DNA of 60,829 nucleotides from Armatimonadota bacterium (GCA_029547025.1 JAKPQA010000114.1:1-60829); one strand, 5' to 3'. Counted from the stretch's first letter, positions 1-9,218 are shown. Made by a program: numbers and translations. Notes: a model not told the origin generated them from the sequence alone.

Positions 1-126
1 TGGGATGGCGATCCCCTGGCGGCGCCCCGGACGCGCGATGTCGAAGTGGTCGTCGATGGACTGACCGGCGAGATCCTGGAGGTCCCGGACCTGGCGTCCA
101 AAGAGCCGAAGTCAATCAAGCCTTAG
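1..126 (+). CDS. C-terminal end of a PepSY-like protein (partial)
   Basis: The window opens inside a reading frame that runs for 41 codons to a TAG. The last part reads VVVDGLTGEIL, which resembles the closing strand of PepSY-type domains (VD-x-x-TGE-V/I-L). The next gene ends with the very similar DFQVDGVTGEVLRP, so the two are probably tandem paralogues of a secreted or membrane-anchored protein. The start and most of the protein lie outside the window, so function cannot be judged further. Confidence 0.6.
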   Translation, partial: WDGDPLAAPRTRDVEVVVDGLTGEILEVPDLASKEPKSIKP

Positions 127-223
127 GGTTCGAGGGGCCGGCCGCAGCACGGCGGCCGGCCCCAGAGCATACTAGCCTGAGCCGCTTGGGGACGACGAAC
201 CGCCGCGAACGGAGGTGTGGCGT

Positions 224-1063
224 ATGGGCTCGCGCGCGCAGTCTCGTGGGGGACTCACCCGTCGTCGGCTCCACGTGCTCGTCTTGCTGCTGCCGGCTGC
301 GGGAGTCGTTGCGGGGATCGGGGCTGGACGCGGCCGGGGTGCCGGTGACGAGCCGGAGGAACCCACCGCGCTCGCCACGAGGCTTCTGGCCGCCATCTAC
401 ACACAGCCGATGGAGGCCCTGCAGGTTGAGGCACTGGGCGGCCGCGCGCAGCGAGAGGGGGAGTGCCGCGTGGTAGCCCGGTGGGTGGATGACCAGGGGG
501 CCAGATCCAGGGCGTCGCTCACGATTGACGTCAATCGCGAGGAGATCCGCACCTACGTGGGCCCCCTGCTGACAGACCTGCCCGACCCATCGTCAGACGG
601 GCGCCTGAGGACTGCCGAGGAGTTTGCCCGGGCGCACCGCGGGCCGTTCACCGACGCCACCTAGCTCGTCTCCGAGAAGCAGTCTATGGACGTGCTCTTC
701 GTGTACACATGGGCGAACGTGCTGCCCAGTGGAGCATGGACGGGAGACTGGTGGTCCGTGGAGGTCGACATCAACCCCAAAGCCGGAGGGGTGCATGCGT
801 TCATCCGCCAGCATGCGCCCCGAAGCGTCACGGAGGACGAGGTGAACCTGTCGCGCGACCAGGCGGTCGAGGTCGCCAGGAGTGCGCTGCGCCGAGATGG
901 GGGAGGCACACAGGCGGCTGAGATGCTGGAGACTCGACTGGTTCTGAGTTCGCCCAACTCGCCGACCCGGGGCCCGGTGTGGCACGTGACGCTCTCTGAG
1001 GGCGAATCGACCCGTCTCGACTTCCAGGTAGACGGGGTCACGGGGGAGGTCCTGCGGCCGTGA
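224..1063 (+). pseudogene. PepSY-like membrane-anchored protein, interrupted by an in-frame TAG
   Basis: ATG at 224 follows GGAGG with 8 bases spacing. The N-terminus has several Arg followed by a hydrophobic segment (VLVLLLPAAGVVAGIGAG), a signal peptide or anchor. The frame meets a TAG at 662-664 and then continues open in the same frame, without a shift, to a TGA at 1061-1063. The second part carries a PepSY-like helix (LSRDQAVEVARSAL) and closing strand (VDGVTGEVL). It is therefore one gene of about 279 codons split by a single amber codon: a recent nonsense mutation, a sequencing error or readthrough. Downstream, the next gene overlaps it by four bases (GTGA), so translation of the next gene probably depends on ribosomes ending here. 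Confidence 0.6.
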
Positions 1064-1944
1064 GTGCGCGAACGGCGCGCATCCTCCGGCTACTGCTCTG
1101 GACCAGCGCGGTCGCCACTGCCGCACTGCTGGCCTTCGTGCTGTTCAGCGGCCCGCCCAATGGTCCGCGCCAGGTCGAGGCCCGCTTGCGCCGACAAGCG
1201 GGGGAGGTGTCGGCGGCCTTGGCATCGCCGGATCCCGAGACGAGGATGGGGTGCCTGTGGGCCCTGTGTTGCTCCGATCTCGTGACCGGCGACTCGATCT
1301 ACGCCCATCTCGGGCCCGCGGACAGAGCGAGGGCTAGGCAGGTGGTTCTCGAGGCCCTGGAGGCGAACTCAGACGGACAACCCTGGCTGGCTGCCAGGGC
1401 GATCTCTGACAACATCAGGACCGAGATGCACAGTCAGGCCGACAAAGTGGGGGCGTGCCTGGGGGGTGATGTGGACCCACGGGCACGCCTCGCGATCGCC
1501 TCCGCCCTCGCCTCGACCGGCAACGCGGACGCGATGCGGCGGCACCTCAGCAGAGCACTCCTCGGCGAGCCCGAGCGCCGCAACCGGCTCTGGTACGCCC
1601 GGCTTCTGTGGAGGCACGACCTCGGGCCGGTGGAGGCGCGACTGCTGACGCGCCGCGCCGGTGGGAAGCCGCCGGCGACCGAGTCAGCGGCCCTTGCGGA
1701 GCTGAAGAAGGAACTGGCGACCGGGAGCCAGGATGCCGCCGACGCCCTGTGCTTCTCGGGCCATCTCGACCTGCTCAGCGCGGAGCAGAAGGCGGGCCTG
1801 GCCGGGCGACCTGGTCCGGATGGGCGCGCGCGTGTTCTGGCGCGCCAGTGCAAGGGGGCCAGGGCTCAGCGGGGCGCACCAGTTGCGTGTGCCCGAGAGG
1901 GTCAGGGCCCGTCTCCGGAGTGCTCCGCCGGAGACAGGTCCTGA
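1060..1944 (+). CDS. membrane-anchored protein of unknown function
   Basis: The GTG start at 1060 overlaps the upstream TGA (GTGA), indicating translational coupling. The 294-residue product has an N-terminal transmembrane segment (LLLWTSAVATAALLAFVLF, about residues 9-28) after two Arg, so most of it faces outside the membrane. The rest is Ala/Leu/Arg-rich and helical, with spaced motifs such as ALASPDPETRMGCLWALC and ARLAIASALASTGNADAM that suggest weak HEAT-like helical repeats. No catalytic motif is seen. The last 15 or so codons lie inside a long inverted repeat (1898-1948), and the stop codon itself is in the repeat's right arm, so the present C-terminus may come from insertion of that element. 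Function not recognised. Confidence 0.6.
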   Translation: MSARTARILRLLLWTSAVATAALLAFVLFSGPPNGPRQVEARLRRQAGEVSAALASPDPETRMGCLWALCCSDLVTGDSIYAHLGPADRARARQVVLEALEANSDGQPWLAARAISDNIRTEMHSQADKVGACLGGDVDPRARLAIASALASTGNADAMRRHLSRALLGEPERRNRLWYARLLWRHDLGPVEARLLTRRAGGKPPATESAALAELKKELATGSQDAADALCFSGHLDLLSAEQKAGLAGRPGPDGRARVLARQCKGARAQRGAPVACAREGQGPSPECSAGDRS

Positions 1945-1948
1945 CCCT
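1898..1948. repeat. long inverted repeat overlapping a gene's 3' end
   Basis: Left arm 1898-1918 and right arm 1928-1948 pair at 19 of 21 positions around a 9-base loop. The arms run from AGGGTCAGG to GTCTCCGG. The structure contains the TGA of the upstream gene and precedes a convergent gene. It could act as a two-way terminator, although it has no T tract, or be a small REP/MITE-type mobile hairpin. Confidence 0.6.
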
Positions 1949-1996
1949 TCGTGTGGCTGGGGTCATGCAGAGCGACGGACCGCAGCGCCGGGCGAC

Positions 1997-2371
1997 CTAC
2001 ATGGCCTTGCTGACGATGTCGCTGACGGAGACGATGCCCTGTAGTTTGCCCTCGGCGATGACCGGGGCACGGCTCAAACCCGTGTTGGCGAGCAGGCGTG
2101 CCACGTACTTGACTGCCAGGTCGGGGTTGATGACTACCAGAGGCTTGGTGTGAATCTCGTGAACCTTCACGGCCGCCGGGTCCTTGCCTGCGGCCAACAC
2201 CTTGTAGGCCACATCTCGCTGAGTGACGATGCCGTAAGCATCATCATCCTCACGCCGGTCGACGATCAGCGCACGAACATTTCTGCTCTGCATCAGAGCG
2301 ATGGCCTGAGCAACCGTAGCGTTTCCGTCGATGGTGACGACCTCGGTAGTCATGATGTCCTTCGCCCGCAC
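1997..2371 (-). CDS. CBS-domain pair protein
   Basis: The GTG at 2371 follows GGGAGG with 8 bases spacing, and the conserved family start RAKDIMT follows directly; the longer open frame up to 2473 has no such support. The 124-residue product is a stand-alone tandem CBS (Bateman) module. CBS1 covers about residues 4-60 (VRAKDIMTTEVVTID, DAYGIVTQRDVAYKVL) and CBS2 about residues 68-124 (HTKPLVVINPDLAV, GLSRAPVIAEGKLQGIVSVSDI). Such modules bind adenine nucleotides and act as cytoplasmic energy or redox sensors, usually on a partner protein. No partner domain is fused and the neighbours give no clear target. It is transcribed divergently from the hydrolase gene at 2557. Confidence 0.85.
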   Translation of the reverse strand: MRAKDIMTTEVVTIDGNATVAQAIALMQSRNVRALIVDRREDDDAYGIVTQRDVAYKVLAAGKDPAAVKVHEIHTKPLVVINPDLAVKYVARLLANTGLSRAPVIAEGKLQGIVSVSDIVSKAM

Positions 2372-2556
2372 CGCACAGCCCTCCCAGGGGAGAAACGGTC
2401 CGACGAGCGCAAGGCGCCCCGGCCGGCTTCCCGCGGGGCGTCGGCACCGCGAGTGACGCGGCCTAGACGCCATTTCGCCGGGGGATGCCAGTACTCCTCG
2501 CCGACGAGCTCACCCGGCCGGCGCAGGGCTCGCGTGAGCTCAGGGCGAAGCTCACA

Positions 2557-4962
2557 ATGGGCTCGCCGCGTGCTGGCGGCGGCCAACTGGAGAGGGTGTC
2601 AACGGTGGCAGTGCTGACTCTTGCACTCGTGGTGACGGTGGGTGGCGCGACCGCGCCGCCCAACTCGGCGATGCTACGCAGCCCAACACCATGCCAGGTG
2701 TTCCTGCCGGGCGAGACCATCCGCTTCCGAGTGGTGTCGGCAGGCCCCGAAGCCAGACTGCGGGCCCTCGACTACGACGGACGAGAGGTCTGGGCCGCGC
2801 CGGCTGCGCCCGGCGACCTGGTACTTCCGCCTCTGCCCAGCGGCTACTACCGCCTCGAGTGGGGAACGGGCCACGAGACGCGCGGGACGTCCTTCGTAGT
2901 CCTCACCGATGGCCCGGCGGGGAGCCCAGAGCGACGGCCACTGGCGGTGGATGGTGCGACGTCGTGGCTGTGCGGGCCGCGGCAGTGGAAGCCCGTGGCT
3001 GAGATGGTGGGCCGGATCGGCATGACATGGATTCGCGAACGCCTCTCGTGGGGTGAGGTCCAGCCGGACAAGGAGACGTTCAGCTGGGGGAAGTACGACA
3101 CCGTGGCGCGCGAGCTGGCGGGCGCCGGCGTACGCACCTACCAGATCTACCACGACTCGCCCGCCTGGACACGGCCGGGGAAGGACACGCGCTACCCCGA
3201 TGACCTTCGTGACGTCTACCGCTTCAGCAAGGCGGCGGCGAAGCACTGGGCGGGGCGGGTGTGGGCCTGGGAGCCATGGAACGAGCCGGACATCGGCTTC
3301 TTCGACCAGCTTAGCGACAAGTACGCGGGCATCCAGAAGGCGGCCTACCTCGGGTTCAAGGCAGCCCGAGGGGACGTGCCGGTGCTCACGTGCTCGCTGT
3401 GCCGAGGGCGGTCGGGCTTCAGCGACGGCATCTTTGCCAGCGGCATTGCCGACTACGCGGACGCCTTCAACTTCCACACCTATGACCCGATCGGCCACTA
3501 CGACCAGACGATTCGCTCCTGGGTCGAGCTGGTGGAAGCGTACGGCATGGCGTCGCGCCCGATCTGGCTCACCGAGGCGGGCGTGCGGCTTGAGCACTCG
3601 GGCCGCGGGCTGTCGGCCGAGGACGAGCGGGTTCAGGCAGACTTCGTCCCGCGGTCCTTTGGCATCTCCCTGGCCAACGGTGTGGACCAGCACTTCTTTT
3701 TCGTTTTGCCGCACTATAAGGAGGGTGCCATCCAGTTCGGCGCGCTCAATCGCGACCTCTCGCCGCGGCCGGCCCTGGCTGCCATCGCCACCGCAGTGCG
3801 CCTGCTCGGGGAAGGGCGCTTCGCCGGCCGGGTGAGGGCGGGCGAGGGCCAGCCCGAGGTACTCGTGTTCGACAACGGCGACGAGCTGGTGGCTCTGGCA
3901 TGGTCCGAGAGCGCGACGCGGGTCGTGCTCCCGGTGAAGACCTCACCGGCACGGGTTTTCGATGTCGTCGGCCGCGAACGCCAGGTGGTGGCGCACGAGG
4001 GATCGGTGGAGCTCGAAGTCACGGCCTCGGCTCAGTACGTGGTGGGCATCGACCCTTCGTTCCTGCAGCGGCTACTGCCGCCCCCGCGCCTACCCGGCAA
4101 GCGCCAGCGGCTCGATCCGAGCAAGACCATCGTGGTCGCCTACGCCGAGAACGCACCCATCGACAAGGACCGGAACGCGTACACGGTACAGCCGTCCGAG
4201 CCGCTGACCTTCGTGATCGACACCTACAACATGGACGAGCGGCGTTCGGTGACGGGGCGTGTCCGTCTTGAACCGCCCAATGTGTGGACGACGGACGTCG
4301 GCCGCCTCGACATCTCCCTCGGGCCGATGGGCCGACACGTGGAGCGCATCACGATTCGGCCCACCGCAGGCGTGGGCCCGGCTCCCGTGCAGGTCACCGT
4401 GCGTGGCGAGTTCGGCGGCGAGCCGATCGCGCCATCGGTGTCGTACCTTCGGATGGACCTAACTCACGCCGAGCCTGTGGCTCGGGAGAGTCTTGGCCTG
4501 GACGCGAAGGATGGGTGGTCGAGCAACATATCGAGCAATGGCACCATGTCGGTGGCCGATCTGCCGGGCGGCGGGGTGAGCTTCTCGATCCGGTTTGATG
4601 AGCCGGGCGACCGGTGGGCGTATCCCGCGGCGAAGCTGGCGGGCATTGTCGACTGGTCTCGTTGGCATGGCATTGCCTTCGAGTACCGGCTCGACACCGA
4701 TGATCCAGGGACAACGGGCCGAGTCCAGGTCATCGAGGATTCGGGCGCGTCCTACATCAGCGGCGGCCTGTCGGCGACCAGGGATTGGCGGCGGGCCGTG
4801 GTGCTGTTCGCGGATCTTGGCTGGGGATCGTTCTCGACGCCGGATCCAAACGGGAGGCTGGACCTGACGGCTGTGAAGGGGCTGCTCGTCGGCTGCAACA
4901 CGGCCATCGACGAGCTGACACTTCAGGTGCGGAACCTCGAACTCGTGGCGTACGGCAAGTGA
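2557..4962 (+). CDS. secreted clan GH-A glycoside hydrolase (GH39/GH5-like barrel) with beta-sandwich modules
   Basis: The product is about 801 residues from the ATG at 2557. A GTG at 2605 after GGAGAGGG is an alternative start, and the true start is uncertain. A hydrophobic stretch (VAVLTLALVVTVGG) acts as signal peptide. After a beta-sandwich of about 100 residues comes a (beta/alpha)8 barrel with the clan GH-A acid/base motif WEPWNEPD (E243) and a strand-7 nucleophile motif WLTEAG (E340). The barrel ends near residue 440. The C-terminal 300 or so residues look like beta-sandwich and carbohydrate-binding modules. The family assignment within the clan is by eye only, and substrate is unknown. 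It is followed after 21 bases by another carbohydrate-active enzyme, probably in one operon. Confidence 0.75.
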   Translation: MGSPRAGGGQLERVSTVAVLTLALVVTVGGATAPPNSAMLRSPTPCQVFLPGETIRFRVVSAGPEARLRALDYDGREVWAAPAAPGDLVLPPLPSGYYRLEWGTGHETRGTSFVVLTDGPAGSPERRPLAVDGATSWLCGPRQWKPVAEMVGRIGMTWIRERLSWGEVQPDKETFSWGKYDTVARELAGAGVRTYQIYHDSPAWTRPGKDTRYPDDLRDVYRFSKAAAKHWAGRVWAWEPWNEPDIGFFDQLSDKYAGIQKAAYLGFKAARGDVPVLTCSLCRGRSGFSDGIFASGIADYADAFNFHTYDPIGHYDQTIRSWVELVEAYGMASRPIWLTEAGVRLEHSGRGLSAEDERVQADFVPRSFGISLANGVDQHFFFVLPHYKEGAIQFGALNRDLSPRPALAAIATAVRLLGEGRFAGRVRAGEGQPEVLVFDNGDELVALAWSESATRVVLPVKTSPARVFDVVGRERQVVAHEGSVELEVTASAQYVVGIDPSFLQRLLPPPRLPGKRQRLDPSKTIVVAYAENAPIDKDRNAYTVQPSEPLTFVIDTYNMDERRSVTGRVRLEPPNVWTTDVGRLDISLGPMGRHVERITIRPTAGVGPAPVQVTVRGEFGGEPIAPSVSYLRMDLTHAEPVARESLGLDAKDGWSSNISSNGTMSVADLPGGGVSFSIRFDEPGDRWAYPAAKLAGIVDWSRWHGIAFEYRLDTDDPGTTGRVQVIEDSGASYISGGLSATRDWRRAVVLFADLGWGSFSTPDPNGRLDLTAVKGLLVGCNTAIDELTLQVRNLELVAYGK

Positions 4963-4983
4963 GGATGGGGAAGGTGGACATGC

Positions 4984-7698
4984 ATGCGCGGCTACTGGCT
5001 CACGATGGTCATGCTGGCGATGGCACCGTGTGTGGCGGACGAGCAGCTGCCGGTCATTGCGATTCCTGAGACCGGGAACCCCCCGTCAATCGATGGGACG
5101 ATCAGTGAGGGCGAGTGGTCCAGGGCCGCGGTGACCTGTGGCTTCCGAGACATCACGACCGGGCGCCCGGGCCGCGCTGGCTCGATCGTCTCGCTGTGCT
5201 ATGACGGCCGGGCGCTCTACGTGCTCTTCGAGTGCGAGGGCGAAGGGGCCATGGCCGGTGGCCGGGGTGGCGAGAGGGATTCCGCGATCTGGAATGGACC
5301 GCTGGCCGAGTTGTTCCTCGCTCCGGCAGACTGGCCGGTCACTGACTACGCCCACTTCATGGTCGCGGCGGACTCCACGATTGCCGACGAACGCGTGAGC
5401 GCCGTCGGGCGCGATCTGAGCTGGAACCCGGAGTGGCGGGCGGCGACGGCACCCGCTGGCGATGGCTGGGTCGCCGAGCTGGCGATTCCGTGGGAACCGC
5501 TGTCGGTGGACGCCACCCGGTCCGGCACGGTCTTCCGAGCATGCATGGCCCGGAATGCGCCCAGCCTGGACGAGCTGAGCGCCTGGTCGCCGGTGCGCGG
5601 GGGCTTCCATGACCCGGAGCGCTTCGGGACGCTTCGTCTGGCCGGCGGCGAGCCGGTTGTGGCCGTCCGCGCACTTCCGGGCAGGCAGCTGGGCGAGACG
5701 GAGCTGACGCTAAGGCGGACCGGCTCGAGGCGCGGGCTACGTGTGCGGGTCCGGGGGCAGAGCTCGCGGGGTGCGCTCACTCTGGCTGACACGGAGTTGA
5801 GGGCGGGCGCGGAGGCGCGCGCGCATCGAGTCACCTTCGACGTGGCGGGTGGCACCGAGTGGCTCGAGGTGGAGGTCACCTCGCCCGACGGATCGGTGGC
5901 GTGGAGGCAGACGGCCGGATTGGCCCTGCCGGACCTCGCGGCGGTCGCGGCCGCCCTCCGCCGGCGCCTGGAGGGTTCCGGCGTCCCGGCCGGCGATCGC
6001 CAGAGGCTTGGGGCCCGGCTCTCACCGATCGTCGACCAAGCGGACGGCCCGCTGGACGAGGCGGGCATTGACGCGGCCACTGCTGAGCTGGACGCGGTCG
6101 CACGGGAGACGACCGACTCGGTCGGTCTTGCCGACGCTCGGGCCATGGCGGGCGGCAACGTGACTTTCTATGTTACCAATCCGATCGTGACCCGGAAGAT
6201 CCAGCCCGACACGGCCGATCCGGGTCCCGTTGCCAGGTCGCTGTACATCGACATGGCCCGCAACGAGTTCGAGCCAGTACAGATCGTCGTATGTGCCGTC
6301 GCGGAGCCTTTGGCGTCGGTGCGCGTGTCGGCCGGAGGTCTGCGCGGGCCCGGCGAGGCCCAGATCCCGGCCGGCCGCGTGACCGTATCGCCCATCGGGT
6401 TCGTGCGCAGCGCGGTGAGGACCCCCGGCGCATCGCTCGAGGGCGAGCTGCCTGACGTGCTACTACCCGACCGGCCCATGGAGGTCGCGAAGGGTCGTCG
6501 GCAGCCGTTCCTCATCACCATCCGCACCACCGACGACGACCAGCCCGGCGAGTACAGAGGGGTGGTGAGAGTCCGCACGACCGGAGGCTCGGTCGACATC
6601 CCCCTCACGGTACGCGTCTACGACGTGGCGATCCCGACGAAGTCAACGCTGCGCACGGCGTTCGTTCTCTGGGGCCACTTCGCTCGGTTCGTCAGCGAGC
6701 CGGGTCCCGAGGCCTATTTCGAGACATACCTCCGCTACTCGGAGGTGATGCTCGAGCACCGCATCAGTCCGATCACGATGTGGGACCCAAGGAAAGACGC
6801 CGAAGGTCGATGGGACTTCTCCGACTACGACCGCCTGCTGACCGCGCTGGTGCCCAAGGGCCTTACCACGGTGAACTTGGGGGGTAACGGCCGCGTGTGC
6901 GGCGACCGGAACACCGAGTTCGTCCGTGCGGCGGAGGAACACCTCAAGGAGCGCGGCTGGTGGGACCTCCACTACATCTACGGGCACGATGAGGCCGCGG
7001 CGGGCTCCCTGGGGGAGCTCCAAGCCAACTACAAGGCCCTGGTGGACGCCGTGCCCGACCTGAAGATCATGCAGACGGGGTGGAACCCGACTCCTGGCCT
7101 CGAGGGCCTGGTACGCATCTGGTGTCCTCTGACGGCTCTCGCCGACATGAATGCCATCCGGCAAGCCCAGGCCCGAGGTGACGAGGTGTGGTGGTATGTC
7201 TGCTGCGGGCCGGTGGCGCCCTACGCGAATCTGTTCGTGGACTATGCGGGCATCGATCATCGCATTCTCGGGTGGCAGACGTTCCGCTACGGAATCGAAG
7301 GGCTCCTGTACTGGGGCGTCGACGTCTGGCCGGGGAATGAGCAGCCCCTCGAGGAGTACGACCACAACAACTACGCACAGTGGAACCCGAACTCCTTCGG
7401 CTCGTTCAACGGTGATGGCTATCTCATGTATCCGGGTCGGAACGGCGAGCCGCTCGCGTCGCTCCGACTCGCCCTGCTCCGCGATGGGCTCGAGGACTAC
7501 GAGCTGATGGCCCGCGTGCGGGCGCTGGCGACCGGCAAGGGCGACCTCGCTGCCCGGGCCAGGAGATTGCTGATGCTGGACGCGCCACTGATTACGAGCC
7601 TGGTTGAGTATGCACGGGATGGCGCGCTCCTGCTGGAGCGGCGCCAGGCAATCCTCGAGGTGGGGGAAGCACTGGGCCAACGCGAATCGGGGCCCTAG
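4984..7698 (+). CDS. secreted CBM9-like plus DUF4091 (GH123-like) glycoside hydrolase
   Basis: The product has 904 residues. A short signal peptide (WLTMVMLAMAPCVA) precedes a DOMON/CBM9-like sugar-binding domain, recognised by PSIDGTISEGEWSRAA and continuing to about residue 220. A long middle region holds beta-sandwiches (NEFEPVQIVVCA, QPGEYRGVVRV). The last 350 residues form a barrel ending in the DUF4091 hallmark GLLYWGVDVWPG followed by LRLALLRDGLEDYELM. DUF4091 proteins are related to GH123 beta-N-acetylgalactosaminidases, and the conserved Asp-containing strand HYIYGHDEA fits a catalytic site. It lies 21 bases after the upstream hydrolase, so the two enzymes are likely co-expressed. 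The substrate cannot be read from sequence. Confidence 0.8.
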   Translation: MRGYWLTMVMLAMAPCVADEQLPVIAIPETGNPPSIDGTISEGEWSRAAVTCGFRDITTGRPGRAGSIVSLCYDGRALYVLFECEGEGAMAGGRGGERDSAIWNGPLAELFLAPADWPVTDYAHFMVAADSTIADERVSAVGRDLSWNPEWRAATAPAGDGWVAELAIPWEPLSVDATRSGTVFRACMARNAPSLDELSAWSPVRGGFHDPERFGTLRLAGGEPVVAVRALPGRQLGETELTLRRTGSRRGLRVRVRGQSSRGALTLADTELRAGAEARAHRVTFDVAGGTEWLEVEVTSPDGSVAWRQTAGLALPDLAAVAAALRRRLEGSGVPAGDRQRLGARLSPIVDQADGPLDEAGIDAATAELDAVARETTDSVGLADARAMAGGNVTFYVTNPIVTRKIQPDTADPGPVARSLYIDMARNEFEPVQIVVCAVAEPLASVRVSAGGLRGPGEAQIPAGRVTVSPIGFVRSAVRTPGASLEGELPDVLLPDRPMEVAKGRRQPFLITIRTTDDDQPGEYRGVVRVRTTGGSVDIPLTVRVYDVAIPTKSTLRTAFVLWGHFARFVSEPGPEAYFETYLRYSEVMLEHRISPITMWDPRKDAEGRWDFSDYDRLLTALVPKGLTTVNLGGNGRVCGDRNTEFVRAAEEHLKERGWWDLHYIYGHDEAAAGSLGELQANYKALVDAVPDLKIMQTGWNPTPGLEGLVRIWCPLTALADMNAIRQAQARGDEVWWYVCCGPVAPYANLFVDYAGIDHRILGWQTFRYGIEGLLYWGVDVWPGNEQPLEEYDHNNYAQWNPNSFGSFNGDGYLMYPGRNGEPLASLRLALLRDGLEDYELMARVRALATGKGDLAARARRLLMLDAPLITSLVEYARDGALLLERRQAILEVGEALGQRESGP

Positions 7699-8017
7699 CG
7701 GCCCGGGGGGGGGGACAGACCACTCGGGGAACGCCGGCTCGGACTCCAGACGGAGCCGTTGCTGTCCTTGCTCGTGGCACTGCTCGGGTGCGCTTGCCGG
7801 GAGTGGCGCCGAGTCGGTGTCAGCCTCGGGCGGCCACTTCGAAGTGCGGGGGCCCGTTGCGGCCGCGATAGCCTTTGCCCAGATCGGCGCGGCAATGTTC
7901 GGTGGACCGTTCCATCGCGCGGGGCTTGTGACGCAAGGGGGGCCTATGTGCCGGCCATGGGGATCTTGCTCGCCTTCTCGGTGGCGGGCCTTGGTCCGTC
8001 CGAAGGAGGCGAAGGGA
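7699..8017 (+). other. intergenic region with a G10 tract
   Basis: This 319-base gap separates the DUF4091 gene from the FecR gene. It opens with a run of ten G at 7705-7714. A frame with a TTG start at 7759 (LLSLLVALLGC, lipoprotein-like) runs to 8046, but it has no ribosome binding site, overlaps the next gene and shows no family similarity, so I do not call it. A long frame in phase with the FecR gene runs through here but lacks any start signal before 8018. No clear promoter hexamers are seen. Confidence 0.5.
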
Positions 8018-9169
8018 ATGCGGCGACGCCAACCTCCGCCGGGTAACGGCGATGACTTGTCTGGAGCGTTCGCCGAGCTCGCAGAGCGACAGGAGCGGGC
8101 GATGCGCATTCGGCGCCGGCTCCGATGGCCAGCCTGGCTCGATCGGCGAGTAGTCGCTGTGCTGGGTATTGCCGTGGTCGCGCTCATCTCCGACGGCGTC
8201 CGGCGCGAGAACCGGGAGTTCTCCGCGTCGCTGGACTCAGTGTCCGGGAGCGCCATGGTTCACAGACCCGGAGGTGCCCCCGAGCCGGCGAGCCCCGGGC
8301 AGGTGCTGTCGTCGGGCGATGTGGTCACCACAGGCTTGGCCTCCCAGGCGACCATTCGGTACCCAGATGGTAGCGTGCTAACCCTCGGTGGAGATACCAC
8401 ACTCGAGGTACGGCTGATCGAGTACAACAGAGGAGGCGGCTGGCGAGACCGGTCGATCGCGCTGCGGAGCGGTCAGTGCTGGACCACCGCAGGACCGGGG
8501 TTTGGGAACGGGTCTGAGCTGAAGGTGCACACACCGAGTGTGGTGGCGGCGGTGCGGGGGAGCACCATCAGCGTCGCCCACGACGCCATATCGCAGGTCA
8601 GCCGGGTGTGCTGCAGCGAGGGTGAGGTCCTGATCTGGGGACGAATCGGGTCGGTTTCGCTCAGCGCGGGTACCGAGAGCAGCGCCGTAGCCGGCGGTCC
8701 TCCGGCCATGGCGGCGACCATCGGCGAGGACGCGGCGGGCGAGTTCGCGCGCCACACCGAGCTTCGCGTGCCGCCAGCGAAGAACCCGCTGCTTCGTCGG
8801 GTCGAATCCGACCTCAACCGGTTTCTGGACCCACTGCTCACTGTGCTGGGGATCGGTCGCTGCAGTTGGGGAGTCGGCAGTAGCAACTCGGCGCGTCGCA
8901 CCGGCGCACTGGAGTCCATGCGCCGGATCCACACGGCCCTGCAGTCGTTCAGCACGTTCCCGGAGACTCTCAACCCCACCACGCTCGAGGAGCTCGGCTT
9001 GGGCGCCGATGTGGCTAAGCGTACCGTGGCCAGCTTCAGGGGCAACGCGATCGACTCGTACGAGTGCGACGAGCCCGCCAGTGCCTTCAGGGTGACGGCG
9101 CGGGCCAAGGACCGGGCGTCGACACCCATCGTCGCCACCACCGCCGGCGTCCACCTGGGCACACCGTAG
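8018..9169 (+). CDS. single-pass membrane protein with FecR domain
   Basis: The ATG at 8018 follows GAAGGAGGCGAAGGG. The 383-residue product has a cytoplasmic N-terminus of about 44 residues rich in Arg and Glu, one transmembrane helix (VVAVLGIAVVALIS, residues 45-58), then an extracytoplasmic FecR-type domain at about residues 72-230 (GDVVTTGLASQATIRYPDGS, VVAAVRGSTISV). FecR domains usually sense or scaffold at the envelope. The classical ECF sigma partner is not present here. The C-terminal 100 residues contain ALESMRRIHTALQSFSTF, which resembles the helical part of pseudopilins, and end in a beta-rich stretch. It converges on the gene at 9219, with a hairpin between them. Confidence 0.75.
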   Translation: MRRRQPPPGNGDDLSGAFAELAERQERAMRIRRRLRWPAWLDRRVVAVLGIAVVALISDGVRRENREFSASLDSVSGSAMVHRPGGAPEPASPGQVLSSGDVVTTGLASQATIRYPDGSVLTLGGDTTLEVRLIEYNRGGGWRDRSIALRSGQCWTTAGPGFGNGSELKVHTPSVVAAVRGSTISVAHDAISQVSRVCCSEGEVLIWGRIGSVSLSAGTESSAVAGGPPAMAATIGEDAAGEFARHTELRVPPAKNPLLRRVESDLNRFLDPLLTVLGIGRCSWGVGSSNSARRTGALESMRRIHTALQSFSTFPETLNPTTLEELGLGADVAKRTVASFRGNAIDSYECDEPASAFRVTARAKDRASTPIVATTAGVHLGTP

Positions 9170-9179
9170 GCCAACTGCC

Positions 9180-9209
9180 GGCCGGAGGCGGGATGGCCCA
9201 CCTCCGGCC
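9180..9209. terminator. hairpin between convergent genes
   Basis: GGCCGGAGG (9180-9188) pairs perfectly with CCTCCGGCC (9201-9209) around a 12-base loop, in the 49-base gap between the convergent genes ending at 9169 and 9219. There is no T tract on either side, so it would be a GC-type two-way terminator or simply a transcript-end stabiliser. Confidence 0.5.
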
Positions 9210-9218
9210 CAATAGCGT

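Noticed and set aside
7759-8046. Small lipoprotein-like frame before the FecR gene
   Set aside because: TTG start without Shine-Dalgarno, overlap with the well-supported start at 8018, and Arg-rich composition after the apparent lipobox.
6643-8256. Long minus-strand open frame
   Set aside because: It is antisense to the DUF4091 gene and has no family motif or ribosome site. It is a by-product of high-GC codon usage, as are the frames at 10367-12046 (+), 31103-32620 (-) and 38422-40038 (-).
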